64,000 bases of DNA from Cryptomeria japonica (taxonomy: Eukaryota > Streptophyta > Pinopsida > Cupressales > Cupressaceae), in assembly GCF_030272615.1 (NCBI RefSeq), contig NC_081409.1, forward strand, positions 914,437,840 to 914,501,839, written 5' to 3'. The notes beneath the pieces were generated by a model. It was not told the DNA's origin. It ran no database searches and was given only the letters and a program-made list of their open reading frames with translations. The translations under genes were made by a program, and so were the position numbers. This document shows, piece by piece, positions 45,227 to 56,681 of this stretch (the stretch's first letter is position 1; every line of letters begins with the position of its first letter).

Positions 45227-47779
45227 ATGCTCAACAACAGGCATGGACAAGGGAAAGAGAGTATTGCATCTGGAGTAAAAGTTGCAAGGCCAACAGACAT
45301 AGCAAAGGGCAAAAAGAAGACAATGTCGGTAAAGATTACATCCAACACCATTAGATTTAAAGGACTAAGTGGCAGTGTATGCAGAAGCTGGTGGCTGGAG
45401 ACCCCAAATAATACTTTGATTAAGCAGTTTCTCATAAAAGCACAGGTGCACTAGGCAATTCAAATGCCCATCTTTGTGATCAGGGATTTTGAGCCCTATC
45501 TGCGAATGATGGTGGCCACATACGAGAGCGCAACAAGGGCATTGACATTCTTTTATTAGCAGAGCACTGTGAAAGTATCATTTGCACCCGAGGATTTTGC
45601 CCAGGTCTTTGGCATACCAGATGAGGGGGAGAAAGTAGACAAGAATGCCACTAAGATGTCGCCAGAGAGGAAGGAGCAATTGCTACAGCTGATATGTCGA
45701 AGTGATCTCTCAGAGCAGGAATGGGCAGCGATTAAGGCACCTAGGGGCAGAGGAGTGAAAAAATCGTACATCGTCCCAGGGGAATGGCAGTGCCTACTAG
45801 ATGTCATGAAAAGCAAACATACTGGAGCCAGCAGGGCATTGGACATGGCGGTACCCATGATTGCACTCATGAATGGACTAAGGAATGGGACGGTGTACAA
45901 CCAGGTTGTCATCTTGTCCAACAGAATTCATGAATTTCTGACCTTACGGCACAAAGCCTTTTATATGTCGTTCCATGCCATTGGGTTATTCCTGGATGTT
46001 GTACGCAGACAAATCTCTTCGGAGAGGCATGTCTAGAAACCTTGGGAGATGTTGGAATCATCGCAACCAGCTATATTCTATTGGACCCACCTGGATACCA
46101 TCACAAGCAGTGGGGAAGCCCATTCCAACAGGAAGCGAAGGAGACCACCACAAATAGTAGTATCAGAAAATGAGCAAGAGATAGAGAGAGTTGAAGAAGA
46201 TGCAAAGGAAGAGGCTGAAGAAGAGGATGATAGTAGTGTAGAGGAAGTGGAAGATTCCGATGATACTTCTAGGAGCAACCAGAGTAATGACACATTCCGC
46301 CTTGCTAGTCGAAAAGAAGTAGAGAAAACCCCTCATACAGAGGAGAGGTCGGGGAGTAGTGGCCGCGTGGTGTCTTTTGGGCATGTGATGAGAGGTATCC
46401 GTGGATTACCGACGGGTGGAGTGCGACCTGCGGGAGTGGGCCAACTGGTGTTTGCGCTAGCAATATTGACTTCGGATGGAGGATTGACACCCCTCCCGAC
46501 TTTGGGGGTGACGGTGGGAGCAATATCAGCCGTGCCCATTCCAGGATTTGGGCAGTTAAGACCCCAACCTCCATTGTCGACACCCTTTAGTGTCGCCACA
46601 GCAATTTCAGCGGGAGACATACCAATGGTTCAGGCACAGAATGTGGCAGAGGGAGCTCCAGCAATATCATCGATTCACAGCGAACCTCCTTGCACTCAGT
46701 CTGCTGCACCGAGGGAGCCTATACACACAAAGGTGACTCCAGCGAAGGGCACGGTGACCGGAATGGACATAGATGATGATGCCACCATGGATGAGTGGAT
46801 GGGTCGCTATGAGATGCCTACTATGTCACCAGTGGGACCCCCGCCTGCCTCACCCCAGCCGCCTCCTTTTCCCGAGATTGTGGACCTAGATGAGGGTAGT
46901 TCTCATCAGGAGGAGCGGCAAGAGTTGGCGATGGACTTATTGCAGGACATTGTTGGGTTTGGGGAGGAGACGAGAGAGATGCAGCAGTAGATGATGGCCA
47001 CTATAGAGAGCCAACTAGGGATCATGGAGATGTTTCTGGCAGAGATGGGAGCCAGTACGCAGAGAATGGCAGTGGAGGTAGAGGCCAGTGCACGGAGATT
47101 GGCAGCCTCTATTCAGGAGCAAGCTCTCGGGCAACCCACGGTTGAGGGTCTCCTCGCCTTTTCCACAGGAGGGTGTGCTGACGAGTTTGGGAGATGTTTT
47201 GAGGCCAGGAGTTGGCCTGCTATGGAGACTCTGGAGTTGTTGGCAGAATGGCGGTGCGAGGAGACAACTGGGGCTAGTGGAGTACACTTGCTGATACAGA
47301 AGGTAGAGAAAGCATTCCGAGATGGGTACTACCAGCTCAGGCATACCCAGCATAGTGCATCTGCAGCAGAGACAGAGCAGGTGGCGGCCATCACAACTTG
47401 GGAGGAGCTAGTCACTCACCTGCACATGATGGAGATGGAGTTGGCACAGCAGAGGGCCCGAGCGACCAGTCTGGAGGAGGAGTTGGCTCATGCCAAGGTA
47501 GAATTGGCCCAAGAGACGGTGAGGCGAGCACAGGAGGTGGCAGAGCGGACAGCCCTTGAGACCCGTCTCACATCTACCCTAGAGGCGTTGAACAGAAAGC
47601 AGAAGGAGCTCATGAAGCGGTTTTTATGGTGAAGAAATCCAGGGAGAGGCAGTTGGTGGCTAAGCGAAATCTGAGGCATCAGACACAACAAGTCTACCAA
47701 CTGAGGGAGCAGTTGGCAACAGCAGTAGCGTCGGCCCCTTTGTCATCAGGGACGCCCTCTGTACCCCCTCAGCTTTGAT
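45227..47779 (+). pseudogene. G sense accessory gene (globular domain, acidic linker, coiled coil)
   Basis: One frame (starting MLNNRHGQG at 45227) runs to 47632, and a frameshift near 47600 leads to the likely end at 47779. It includes FAPEDFAQVFGIPDEGEKVD and a helical domain to 46036, then an Asp/Glu/Ser-rich linker (46190-46270), a Pro-rich stretch, and a coiled coil from about 46991. TAG stops interrupt it at 45452, 45557, 46034 and 46988. The 'xxEDxxxVFGIPxxG' motif resembles the plant mobile domain core. It is the last gene before the polypurine tract. No function can be named. Confidence 0.65.
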
Positions 47780-47845
47780 TTTTCTTGTTTTGTCTTGGTG
47801 TCATTCCCCATTTTGTTTGTAAGTCGTCAGGAGACGACCTTCTTT

Positions 47846-47860
47846 TTTGGGGGGGGATGA
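47846..47860 (+). promoter_or_regulatory. G polypurine tract
   Basis: A run of G (TTTTGGGGGGGGATGA) directly abuts the 3' LTR at 47861, as needed for plus-strand priming. Confidence 0.8.
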
Positions 47861-48166
47861 TGTTGTCGGGTAATTATGTCATGTCGTAATTAGACTGTTA
47901 AGTATGTTAAGGGTTGGTGCTTACCTGATGGTTGTCGGCAGTTGGCACTGGGCAACATGTACCGACACCTATATATATGTACTTGTCTCTCTATTTCAAG
48001 ACGTTGATATTGCTTAAGAAAACTATGTTTTGAATGTACTAGCATTTTGGAATCAATGAATACAAACATATGAATTCTTCTCACTTGCATCTTTGTGTAT
48101 TGTTACATTTACTATATCTCTGTATGTTATGCACTGAATGCACACACACCCCTCGGGGGCAAAACA
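47861..48166 (+). repeat. G 3' LTR (306 bp)
   Basis: Begins TGTTGTCGGG and ends GGGGGCAAAACA, followed by the AGAAC target duplication. Same length class and sequence as the 5' LTR. Confidence 0.93.
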
Positions 48167-48171
48167 AGAAC

Positions 48172-50216
48172 TAGACCCTATTTATACATGACAGGCAGTG
48201 ATTCTTTAGGCCAACCGACTTGACCTTATGGACAAAAGGAAAACAAACAATATCAAGTGCAATTAGGCCGACTTCCATCTGTCCTTAGGTACCTAGGATA
48301 TGCAACAAGCATTGAGCACAAGGACCCCTAAAATGCACTTTCTTTTGTGCATTCAAACCTCTAAAACCCACTCATAAAAAGCAAACCCTAGGTCGTGTTA
48401 GGAGTGTCAAAATTTTGACCCTTTTTGTCTTCTAGATCCCCTAGGGTTAGGGTTTTCCTGTAATTTTGATAGGGTTTAAGACCTTTGTGCCTTAAATGAA
48501 ATCCGCCTTATCCTTTTTTCTAATTTATCATTGACCGATGATAGCTGGTTGCAAATTCTTAAGTCATGGTTGGAAGGGTTTTAAATCGTTAAATAACAGG
48601 CCCCGTGTATTAGGCTTTTGTTTTCGGGCCGATTGCTCAAAAACTATGGGGGTCGATTTTAATATTTTACCTAAAGTTCCTAAGTCTCAATGTCTTTGTT
48701 TCCTAGGGTTCCTAAGTCTCCGACCCCTTAACCCTCAGTATGGACCACGTGCTAAATCTATGCACTTAAGTAATGACCGTTTTCGGCCATATAAGAATGC
48801 CACAATATGGCGAGATTCGGGTTTTATGCCTTCCTTATTACCCCGCAAGATCCATTTTGCATCTACTGAAGTACCATGGGGTGGCGGGATGTGTGTCGGC
48901 AAAGAGAAATTCCTACCCCGCAAGTCCCCTTTATCATGTAGATTGGTCTAGCGGGATGGCGGGATGCATGCTAACAAGGATGAAACTTTACCCCGCACGG
49001 CTTTTGGGCAAAGCAAATTTGTGCCACGAGGTAGCGGGATGCACTAAGCGCAATGAAGTCAATAATAAGATGATGAGGATATGGTCGTGGGCTAGCGGGA
49101 TGAGGCTGATAAAAGAAAATGAGTTACCCCGCAAACCCATAATAGTAATGAAGATGTGAAGAAAAGTGCTTCGCGGGCTAGCAAGATGTGCTTTAAGGAT
49201 AGAGGCCATCTTCACCCCTCAGGGGTAAGAGTGCTGAAGAAAATGTGATGCGAGCTGGCGAGACAAGTGTGAAGCGACTACCCCGCCACCCCGTGAACCA
49301 TAAATAAGGAAAGCAATCATGGTGCGGACCAGCAGGATGAGGAGCGATAATGAAGAAGAGGTAGCCCCCTGCTGCCCCACGAGCCGAATGCAAAGAAAAG
49401 AGTTGTTCCACGGGCTAGCAGGGTGAAAGAGACAATGAAGGAGACTATGACCCCGCTACCTCGTAGTATGGAAAATGATAGAAGAATGATCCCGCGGGGT
49501 AAGAAAATGATGAAAACAATGAAGCCCCGCTATCCCGCAGGGAAAAATATGACACATAAAGGTGGCAAAAATTTATCAAAGGCAAGACTTCAAAGTATAA
49601 TGAAAAATTAAAGGTGGCGAGGGAGGCATTTTAAGGCACCATGTCAGCAGTCAGGACGGTCAACAATATAATCTCAATCGTCCATTCCCAGATCAATGGC
49701 TGAAATTGTATTTCAAAGCCACCAACTTGCTGAGCATGCACGTAGGAATTAATGGCAGCCTCCCTGTGAATGATAAAAGCAATTTCTGAAGCTCAATTGC
49801 GTACCCTGCATTCAAAGAGCAATTGAAGAGCGAGCTAAGGCGACCCAGAGCGACCAATAGAGCTTCAACCGCGTCCAAACAATCTTCAAAAAGCCAGTAA
49901 GTAATCACAAAGCCTGTGTTTCTGTGTAGCTAGGAGGTTGTGTAGGGTTTATTTTCAAAATAGAAGCGCAATTTAGAGCCCTAGAAGCATAGAAATGGCA
50001 TCCCAAGGAAAAGATAGCACCTCCCTACCTGCTGAAAAGACTCTTGAGAGAGGAGAAGCTTTCGCTGCCCCAGAGATTGCCCATGCCACCCCCCTCGCTG
50101 TAATTCGCCCAGCTCCTGCCATCTCAAGTGAACGAGCCACTGAGCCAAACCCTCCCTCTGTTGAGAAAACTCCTCCCAACGCTCAATCAAGCCAACCCTC
50201 ACAAGAGGAATCCTCA
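48172..50216 (+). mobile_element. R6, continuation after element G
   Basis: After the AGAAC duplication, TTGTGCA-type units reappear near 48348-48380, linking this stretch to 19269-20502. A second array (GCGGGATG/ACCCCGC) and a coding start at 49995 follow, the same order as in R3. R6 has no 3' end: at about 50216 it runs into a hAT transposase tail. The right target duplication therefore cannot be checked. Confidence 0.6.
48840..49545 (+). repeat. R6 second array, ACCCCGC and GCGGGATG words
   Basis: ACCCCGC occurs near 48841, 48915, 48991, 49124, 49270, 49450 and 49524, alternating with GCGGGATG-like words near 48893, 48953, 49036 and 49099 and degenerate forms later. The words are near reverse complements, so the pairs make imperfect palindromes about 75 bp apart, unlike any other array here. 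Confidence 0.75.
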
Positions 50217-50551
50217 AAGCCAAAAACATATTCTTTCATCCACTCAGTAAAGCACAATAGATTGCAATCAAAAAGAGCTGAGAACTTAGTATATGTGCAT
50301 TCCAACTTGTGTCTCCTTTCACACAAGCAACATGACTAGAAGCAAGGGGAGTCGAAGATGTGGGATTTAGAACCAGAGTATACTGACTTGGATGCTTCCA
50401 CTTCTCAGCTTGTTACATATGATGACTCAGAAAGTAAGCACACTAATAGTGCAAGTGCAAGTGGCCTCAGCATTGGCATTGGTTTATCTAATGTCAATGT
50501 CAATGATGAGGAGGATGAGAATGATGATTTAGAGAATCCATTTGACAATTA
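49995..50551 (+). pseudogene. Chimeric ORF: R6 N-terminus joined to a hAT transposase C-terminus
   Basis: From ATG 49995 about 74 residues are Ala/Pro/Ser-rich (TPLAVIRPAPAISSERATEP) with no domain. Then the frame passes without a break into YSFIHSVKHNRLQSKRAENL and VYVHSNLCLLS, the conserved end of plant hAT transposases (dimerisation region). A stop at 50337-50339 and a continuation (MWDLEPEYTDLDASTSQ) to 50551 follow. hAT function is known for the family; this fragment has no catalytic domain. It is either an insertion remnant or a captured exon. Confidence 0.65.
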
Positions 50552-50917
50552 AACTTTAAAACTATAGTTCCAATTGTTGAGACAATGATACTTGAACTCG
50601 ATATATTATTTTGATATTGAACTTGATGTATATGATGCTATGATGGTATGATCATGATGCTATGATTACAAGTTTATATATATATATGAACCCAAACCCC
50701 TTTTCAAAATTTTGTCAAACCGGCATACCAGGTTCTCAAACCCGAACCGGCAACTTGTATAAGTCTATTAGACTACTTTCAACTATTGCAACCCATTGAT
50801 TTCAGTTTACTAAATAGGAAAACAACTCAAAAACGCTATATTATGCTTTATCATCAATGTAACTCTATAAAAGTCTTGCATGTTTAAAGTAAAAACACAA
50901 TCAACATACAAAGAAGG
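50552..50917. other. AT-rich spacer
   Basis: A short ATATATAT run lies near 50680. No gene or RNA is visible. Confidence 0.5.
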
Positions 50918-51160
50918 ATGTCCAACCGATTGAAAAAATATGCAGAAATTTTCAAGGACAAGGACCTATCACTAGGGCTACCTCTAGACAAAGGGCAAAA
51001 ACTCATCTTCCAATTGGAACTAGGGTCAAAACCAGTTATTGTTTTTCCTTATAGGTATCCAATGCTATTCAAAGATGAAATTGAGAATGTAGTGCAAAAT
51101 TTATTGGATATTGAGCACAAGGTAACCAAAAATAGCCCTATTGCTCTCCTGCAGATATAA
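50918..51160 (+). pseudogene. Ty3/gypsy RT entry-region relic
   Basis: The 80-codon frame contains KPVIVFPYRYPMLFKDEIEN and VVQNLL, the conserved run just before RT domain 1 in Ty3/gypsy Pol (usually PYRYP..K.EIE..V..LL). The rest of RT is displaced to 51990. It differs from both Tat-1 and G. Confidence 0.7.
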
Positions 51161-51964
51161 TAGGAAATATAGATAGTTCTGCAGTGATTTTTTCACTGTA
51201 TTCAAATTTTAACAAACTCCTCTTTTATTAAAAACTTTTGGAGTACATAGCTTGTAAGGATTGTTATTTGTACTTACCTATAAATCTACTGTAATACTTC
51301 TCCATCCCCATGTGAGGAGTGTGGAGCAGGTAATCTAATAAAGAGGCCCATTTTAGGTTAGCATGCTATTTAGTATCATTGTCAGACTCCCCTAGTGAAC
51401 CAGCAGTTAAGATCACCTTTCCCTGCCTGGCAATCCATAAATATAGAGTTTTCCCTCTTTATGAATGATCTTTGGCCCTATTAATCAATATATTGTCTCT
51501 GCTTTTATTGCTTAACAGCTCACCTCAATGATTGCCCTCTGTCTTGCTATTTCATGTGGTGGCTGCCTGCTTATGGTCCTCAAGAAAAAGGCAAAAGCAA
51601 ATTGGCCCAGCTCCAACCACAATCATTATATTTAGGATAAATGGATGGTTCAGTTGTAGAGAAGATCCCATTGATTTGTTATATTGGCTCATCGCCTCCT
51701 TTCATTTTTTTGCCTCCTATCCCTTTCCCTCACAATTTCTAGCTTAGAGAGGAACCGACGTTCTCCTAAGGTTGCTTGAATGCTTGAGTGGGTGTGTGGG
51801 CATCCAATGCTGTCAGCCCCAGAATTGCCATACTCGACCCCAAGTCAGTTGTGTTATTGTAGAAATTCAACAAGTTCCTTACATCCCACATTGACTTTAG
51901 GCAATTGAGCAATCGAGCAAAAATATCATCTAGAACAGATTTCCTACTTTACATATAGATAAAA
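51161..51964. other. Insertion-like DNA splitting an RT relic
   Basis: About 800 bases separate two parts of one decayed RT. I see no transposon ends, only an open frame (51532-51747) without a domain. Confidence 0.4.
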
Positions 51965-52290
51965 TATTGGTTGACTTACATGAGGGAACTGTTTACAAAG
52001 ATTGATTTTAAAATTGGCTATTTCCAAATAAGGGTGAGGAAATGTGACCAGGTTAAGGTAGCATCCAGAATTCATCATGGGCACTACAAATTTCAGATCT
52101 TTTTGGGCTACCCAATGTCCCAACCACTTTCCAAGTCACAATGAATTGGATCTTCAAGTACTACATGAGGATGTTTGTTCTTGTTCTCTTTGACCATATC
52201 TTGTGTATAAAAAAAATATGGAGGATCACTTGAAGCACTTGAAACTGTTTTAGAAATTAATGATTTAAACTTTGAAGTCTATTTTTATTA
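51965..52290 (+). pseudogene. Ty3/gypsy RT core relic
   Basis: One frame reads FTKIDFKIGYFQIRV and HHGHYKFQIF. The next reads FGLPNVPTTFQVTMNWIFKY and VLVLFDHILC, where functional enzymes have FFDDIL. Frameshifts and stops show age. Landmarks are in the right order after the 50918 fragment. Confidence 0.7.
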
Positions 52291-54035
52291 TAAAAAAAAG
52301 CTTGTGGAGAAGACCACATCAGAGAAAACAGATCAACATTCCAAGTCACCTATGTGATGCATCATCGGGATTAAATTGATGCTAAGATATTAGACTGGAG
52401 CTCCTTGTAGATAGGTCCACCACAAATGCATGAGATTAAACAACAGTAGCATTCCATTTACACAGCATTGACATGGCAAACCAAGTGTGTAAATGATGCA
52501 GAGGGCTCAAATACATTAGAAACAACTCAAAACCATTCCCCAAAAGTGCTCACAAGATTCCAAAGGGTGATCTTTCTCCCAACTCACCTTGCCTACTCAC
52601 CATCCCTTCACACCTTGACAACAAATGGCCCAAACTTGAATGCTGACTCAAAATGGATCCAAACTTCAAGGGCAGGCTGCTAACAATGGTTTTGGCACCA
52701 CAACAACACCCCTCAACCACTGACATGAACCCTCTGACCTACTTCTTCAGCACTTCCTCCACAACCATAGCACTTTCCTAGTAGCCCTCCATAATGACTA
52801 TTCTGGTCATAACTTTTGACCCAAACCTGATATCAACAAGATAAGAAGCTTTTTGGATACCCTTTTGGAAGATACAAAACATATCCTGAAATGAGATAGG
52901 ATTGTTTTGGAAAGTGTGGGTCTAAAATTGACTGTCCCGTTTTGAGACTAGGCCCAATTAGGCCACTTTTGCAAAGCACCTCCCCTCTAAACACTTCCCC
53001 AAACAAAATTATTTACTCCAATAACCTAGGAAGGGTTCAAATAAACAAATTCCACAACTTTTATCAGTGGGTACCCTCACAAATTCGCCCAACACACCAA
53101 TCTCACCTTTTAGGCCTTCTAGGCTTGCTTACAATGAGGGTTTATTGGAACTCTTATCTCCAGATCTCAAACCACTTTGCCAATACCTAAAACATGTCAA
53201 AATATGTTTGCACATGCTTTACAAACCTTCATCCACTCAGTAACAATGTTTGTTCATCCAAACCCTACATGAAAGTATCAACTTTCACCAAAACAAGACA
53301 TAGAATGCACCTAGGACATCACCATAAAATTGGCAAATGGCCTCCCCTTCTCCTAAAAACCCCTCAAACACAAAATTTACAATTGTGTGAGCCATTCCAC
53401 CAAGTAACAGTATGATACAATGGATGGAATGGCTTAAAGTCCATTTTTCACTCTCAAACCCTTGAACCTAGGTTTACACAGGCAGTTTTCAGAAAAATTG
53501 CTATAACTTGCACTAAACTTGATCAAAACTCATGAAACCAGTGCCAAATGAAAGGTAATTCACCCCTACTTCAAATGAATCTGGTCTTGATCCTTAAGTC
53601 TTCCATACCAATTCGGAATAAATGCTGCAACGGGACTGTTATTGTAAAAATCTGAAAATTGCAGTCATTAAAATGACCATAACTCCCTCAAATCTTAACC
53701 AAATTTGATGCCACAAAAAGCAAATGAAAGCTAATTCAATGTAATTTTATCCCCAATCACTTCCCCAGCATTATCTATCCATACACACACATCAAAAGCA
53801 AAAGAACAAGACTGCTATACCCAGATTTTTCACGAAAATAGAGATTGTTTTATTGCTTCTTCTTCCCAAAAGGCATCAACCCCCCATGGTCGATGACACA
53901 AGGATTTTTAAAGGTTTCCCAATCAATTTTCAACTGTCCTTAACCACCTTTCAAATTAATACCCCATTATAACACTTTATGCTAAGATAATGTCTAAAGT
54001 TGCTTGTCAACACCATGCAAATTTGACAACATTTT
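52291..54035. other. Non-coding DNA left of R5
   Basis: No gene is recognised. Short frames at 52468, 52942 and 53194 show no domains. Between 53490 and 53740 a motif about 'ATAACT...AAATGAAAG' recurs loosely (CAAATGAAAGGTAATTCA and CAAATGAAAGCTAATTCA), hinting at an old duplication. Confidence 0.4.
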
Positions 54036-54040
54036 GTACT

Positions 54041-54259
54041 TGTTGACGTGTATTTTGTACACAATCATACACAGAATAAAATACCCAAAGGCATCTTATC
54101 CTCTCTTGAATAAAGTCGCTGATTGCTGAAGATATCGCAAAAAAGGATCAATCAGGGTGACTCCAATGTTCTTTTATGTAGGGTCTCTACGTGTGGATAA
54201 GCACCAGTGGTCGTTGTGATTGCTGTGTCATCAAGGGGCCTTACGTTGCCGAAGATTTT
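54041..54259 (+). repeat. R5 left inverted repeat (219 bp)
   Basis: Matches the reverse complement of 55740-55957 with a handful of differences, ending at the shared word GAAGATTTT. Such long inverted repeats occur in no other R copy here. Confidence 0.92.
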
Positions 54260-54265
54260 TATCAA

Positions 54266-54914
54266 AAGGATGATGAAGACTATTCACAGGGCTATCCAGG
54301 TTCTTGAGATCATCCACAACTTGATGATAACAGTGGCTGCTTTTGCTCATACCAAAGAGGTTATCATTCCTGTCTTGCAAGTAATCAGACAAACATCGAG
54401 GAAGGTCTTAGCGCAGGAAAAGATCATGGATGGAGGACCTCACAGTTTACTTCAGTGGTCAACCTTACTCCAGATGAAGGAAGTTCTCTTCAAGGACATC
54501 AGTACTAGATGTAGCCATGTTGAGGAGGTTATCCACCCGATCCAGGACAGAGTATTTGAGGTACTACGTACCATTCTTGGCAGGAGGATCGAGATTGAGA
54601 CAAATGTGGATTTGCAGGAATTGGAGGATAGAATCAAGGTTATCTTTTGCAAGGATGCAAATGTTATCACAGATGAGCAACGGGACCAGATGTTTGCTAC
54701 CATGCTGCTAATTGAAAAGACTAAGGAACTTGAACCTGGTTGGGACGCTGCTCTTCTCCAAGCATTTGATCAGGTCATCCACTTGGAAGAGAGAATGAAG
54801 AATCTTCCCGAGATTCCAATTGCTGAAATCGAAGGAATCGTGTCTAGATTCATTGCATATGCTAAAAAGGAGCATTGGAAAGGGAATAAGATTCTAGATG
54901 AGAGATTGTTATAG
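54266..54914 (+). pseudogene. R5 fragment of the R accessory gene (C-terminal helical domain)
   Basis: About 215 codons equivalent to the last part of the R3 gene, starting MMKTIHRAIQVLEIIHNLM and ending GNKILDERLL. It is open throughout and differs from R3 at scattered residues plus one inserted codon, so both copies are young or the domain is constrained. Codons upstream of 54266 come from the inverted repeat, so no normal start exists. Confidence 0.75.
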
Positions 54915-55025
54915 ATGACATGGCACCTTAATTGTCATTGGTTTATGTCTCCTAGATTTTCGTGCCAAATTTAATAATTGGCTATGCATTTAATGTTGTG
55001 CAATAAAAGGGGAACTTTTGTAATA

Positions 55026-55118
55026 AAACCCTAATTAGGGTTTAGGTGTCATAATCTTGGCCATTGATCTTCTTTCGATCTGGACCGTTCATTGTAATTG
55101 AGGATGCTATTTATACCC
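55026..55118 (+). promoter_or_regulatory. R5 inverted telo-box and TATA box
   Basis: AAACCCTAATTAGGGTTT at 55026-55043 and TATTTATA near 55109, as in R3. Confidence 0.7.
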
Positions 55119-55739
55119 TCATTTCTTTCATTTTTTGTAACTAGAAATTAGAAGATCAGATTATTGATGTATTAGAGAGATTAGAGTTTAGAAGCAATTT
55201 ACTTTTGTAGCAAGATTGAGTTTTGAGAAAGGAATTCAAACAATTGTTGTGCATGATGGCTTTGAGATCAATGAAATATTGAAGTTATGGTGTTTTGTTG
55301 CAATCCTCTTGGTTATCTTCATGGTTGTTCATTTTTCTTGAATCATTCTCAATCAAAGTAGTGTGTTAATTCGAAGGACAAAGTGTTGGACTTGATCTTT
55401 GGTAGGATTCGCTTTCCAAACCACTAGCTTCTTGCTGATTGTAGGAACGCCTTGCGTGGTCGACTGGAGATATTTGAATCGCCTAAAACTTCAATCGTTG
55501 TTGTATCTTGGATATGTACCTTCGTGATAGTATCCTTGATCTTTGATGTATTCGAAAATCATTTGTTACCTTAGAAGATCGCATCAATTTCAATTGAGTT
55601 GTTAATTTATGGCAATATTGAAGTTGGTAGAATCTCACCAAGTCTCGTCCACATTGAGTCATTCTTAGGGTTAGACTAGATTAGACCTCTTGCAAACCCT
55701 ATCCTTTTGATATTTTTTGAAAAGCTTGTTTAGTTTAGC

Positions 55740-55957
55740 AAAATCTTCGGCGACGTAAGGCCCCTTGATGACACATCAATCACAACGACCACTGGTGCTT
55801 ATCCACACGTAGAGACCCTACTAAAAAGAACATTGGAGTCATCCTAACTGATCCTTCTTGCGATATCTTCAGCAGTTAGCGACTTTATTCAAGAGAGGAT
55901 AAGATGCCTTTGGGTATTTTATTCTGTGTATGATCGTGTACAAAATACACGTCAACA
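55740..55957 (-). repeat. R5 right inverted repeat (218 bp)
   Basis: This is the ordinary R-family 3' end, equivalent to the last 218 bases of R3, and pairs with 54041-54259. Confidence 0.92.
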
Positions 55958-55962
55958 GTACT

Positions 55963-56681
55963 TAACCTCTAAATCACCCCTACTGACCTAAGAATGACTC
56001 AAATACATTAAAAGTGGCCCACATGGACCTTATTACATCACAAAATGGCTTGCTTATGCCTAGACCCTATCCATTTAGCCCAAAATTACATCAAAATTTG
56101 AACAAGAACTAGGTGCTCCTGCACCAGTAAATGCAGTTCAATTACATGGGTTTCAAAGGGGACAATGTGGCAAATTAAAACAGAAAAAAAATATTCATAA
56201 AAATAAGGAAGAAAACTGTAAGTGTAATTTTTTGTCAAAGATAGTGTGTAGAAAGAAAAACAAACAGAACACATAAATAAAGAGATTACTCAATATTGCC
56301 AATTACTCTGAAAGTATCAAACTCTCAATAAAGAATCCTAAAAGTGTCAAAAAGGAATGTGACAAACCAAAAACCAACAAAGTTGAAGGTGTGTCCTAAT
56401 TTCTTTTTTGCAAAAACCAGCAAAAACAAATTTTTATTCACAGTTTTTATCCCCAGGTTTTGCTACTATACAAAAAGATTCCTTATTTGTAAAGAACTAA
56501 AATGTGAGTTTGAAAAGAGTGAATATTAGTTAAGAAGGATTCAGGATTGATTCAAGTAAAATTCAAGCTATCCTTGATTACCCAACTCCCAAACATTTTA
56601 CTCAATTAGCCTAATAACATTTAGCAAAGGGGCAAAAAGCTACTCTATTTCGAGGATAAACAAGTTGACAAGTATGGATAA
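55963..56681. other. Non-coding DNA between R5 and element C
   Basis: AT-rich. Short frames at 56086-56274 (minus) and 56344-56529 (plus) have no recognisable domain. I see no gene. Confidence 0.45.

Larger units (their letters stand above)
20503..48166 (+). mobile_element. Element G: full-length Ty3/gypsy retrotransposon carrying two accessory genes, with nested R3/R2
   Basis: LTRs at 20503-20798 and 47861-48166 share orientation and sequence, and AGAAC flanks them at 20498-20502 and 48167-48171. Without the 12.25-kb R3 insertion, G is about 15.4 kb. The order is LTR, tRNA-Asp-like primer site, gag-pol (broken), GTAC-rich spacer, antisense accessory gene, TCGA-rich spacer, sense accessory gene, polypurine tract, LTR. 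The tRNA-Asp-like primer site and an RT motif FLDD suggest the Athila/Tat side of Ty3/gypsy; I see no chromodomain. Confidence 0.93.
54041..55957. mobile_element. R5, fold-back R-family element (1917 bp)
   Basis: GTACT flanks it at 54036-54040 and 55958-55962. Both ends are the R-family 3' end: TGTTGACGTGTATTTTGTAC at the left and its reverse complement at the right. Between the inverted repeats is a copy of R3 from about 39909 to 41605, in plus orientation. The normal 5' end (TGTTGTGACG) is absent. Both termini were evidently accepted by the integration machinery. Confidence 0.93.
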
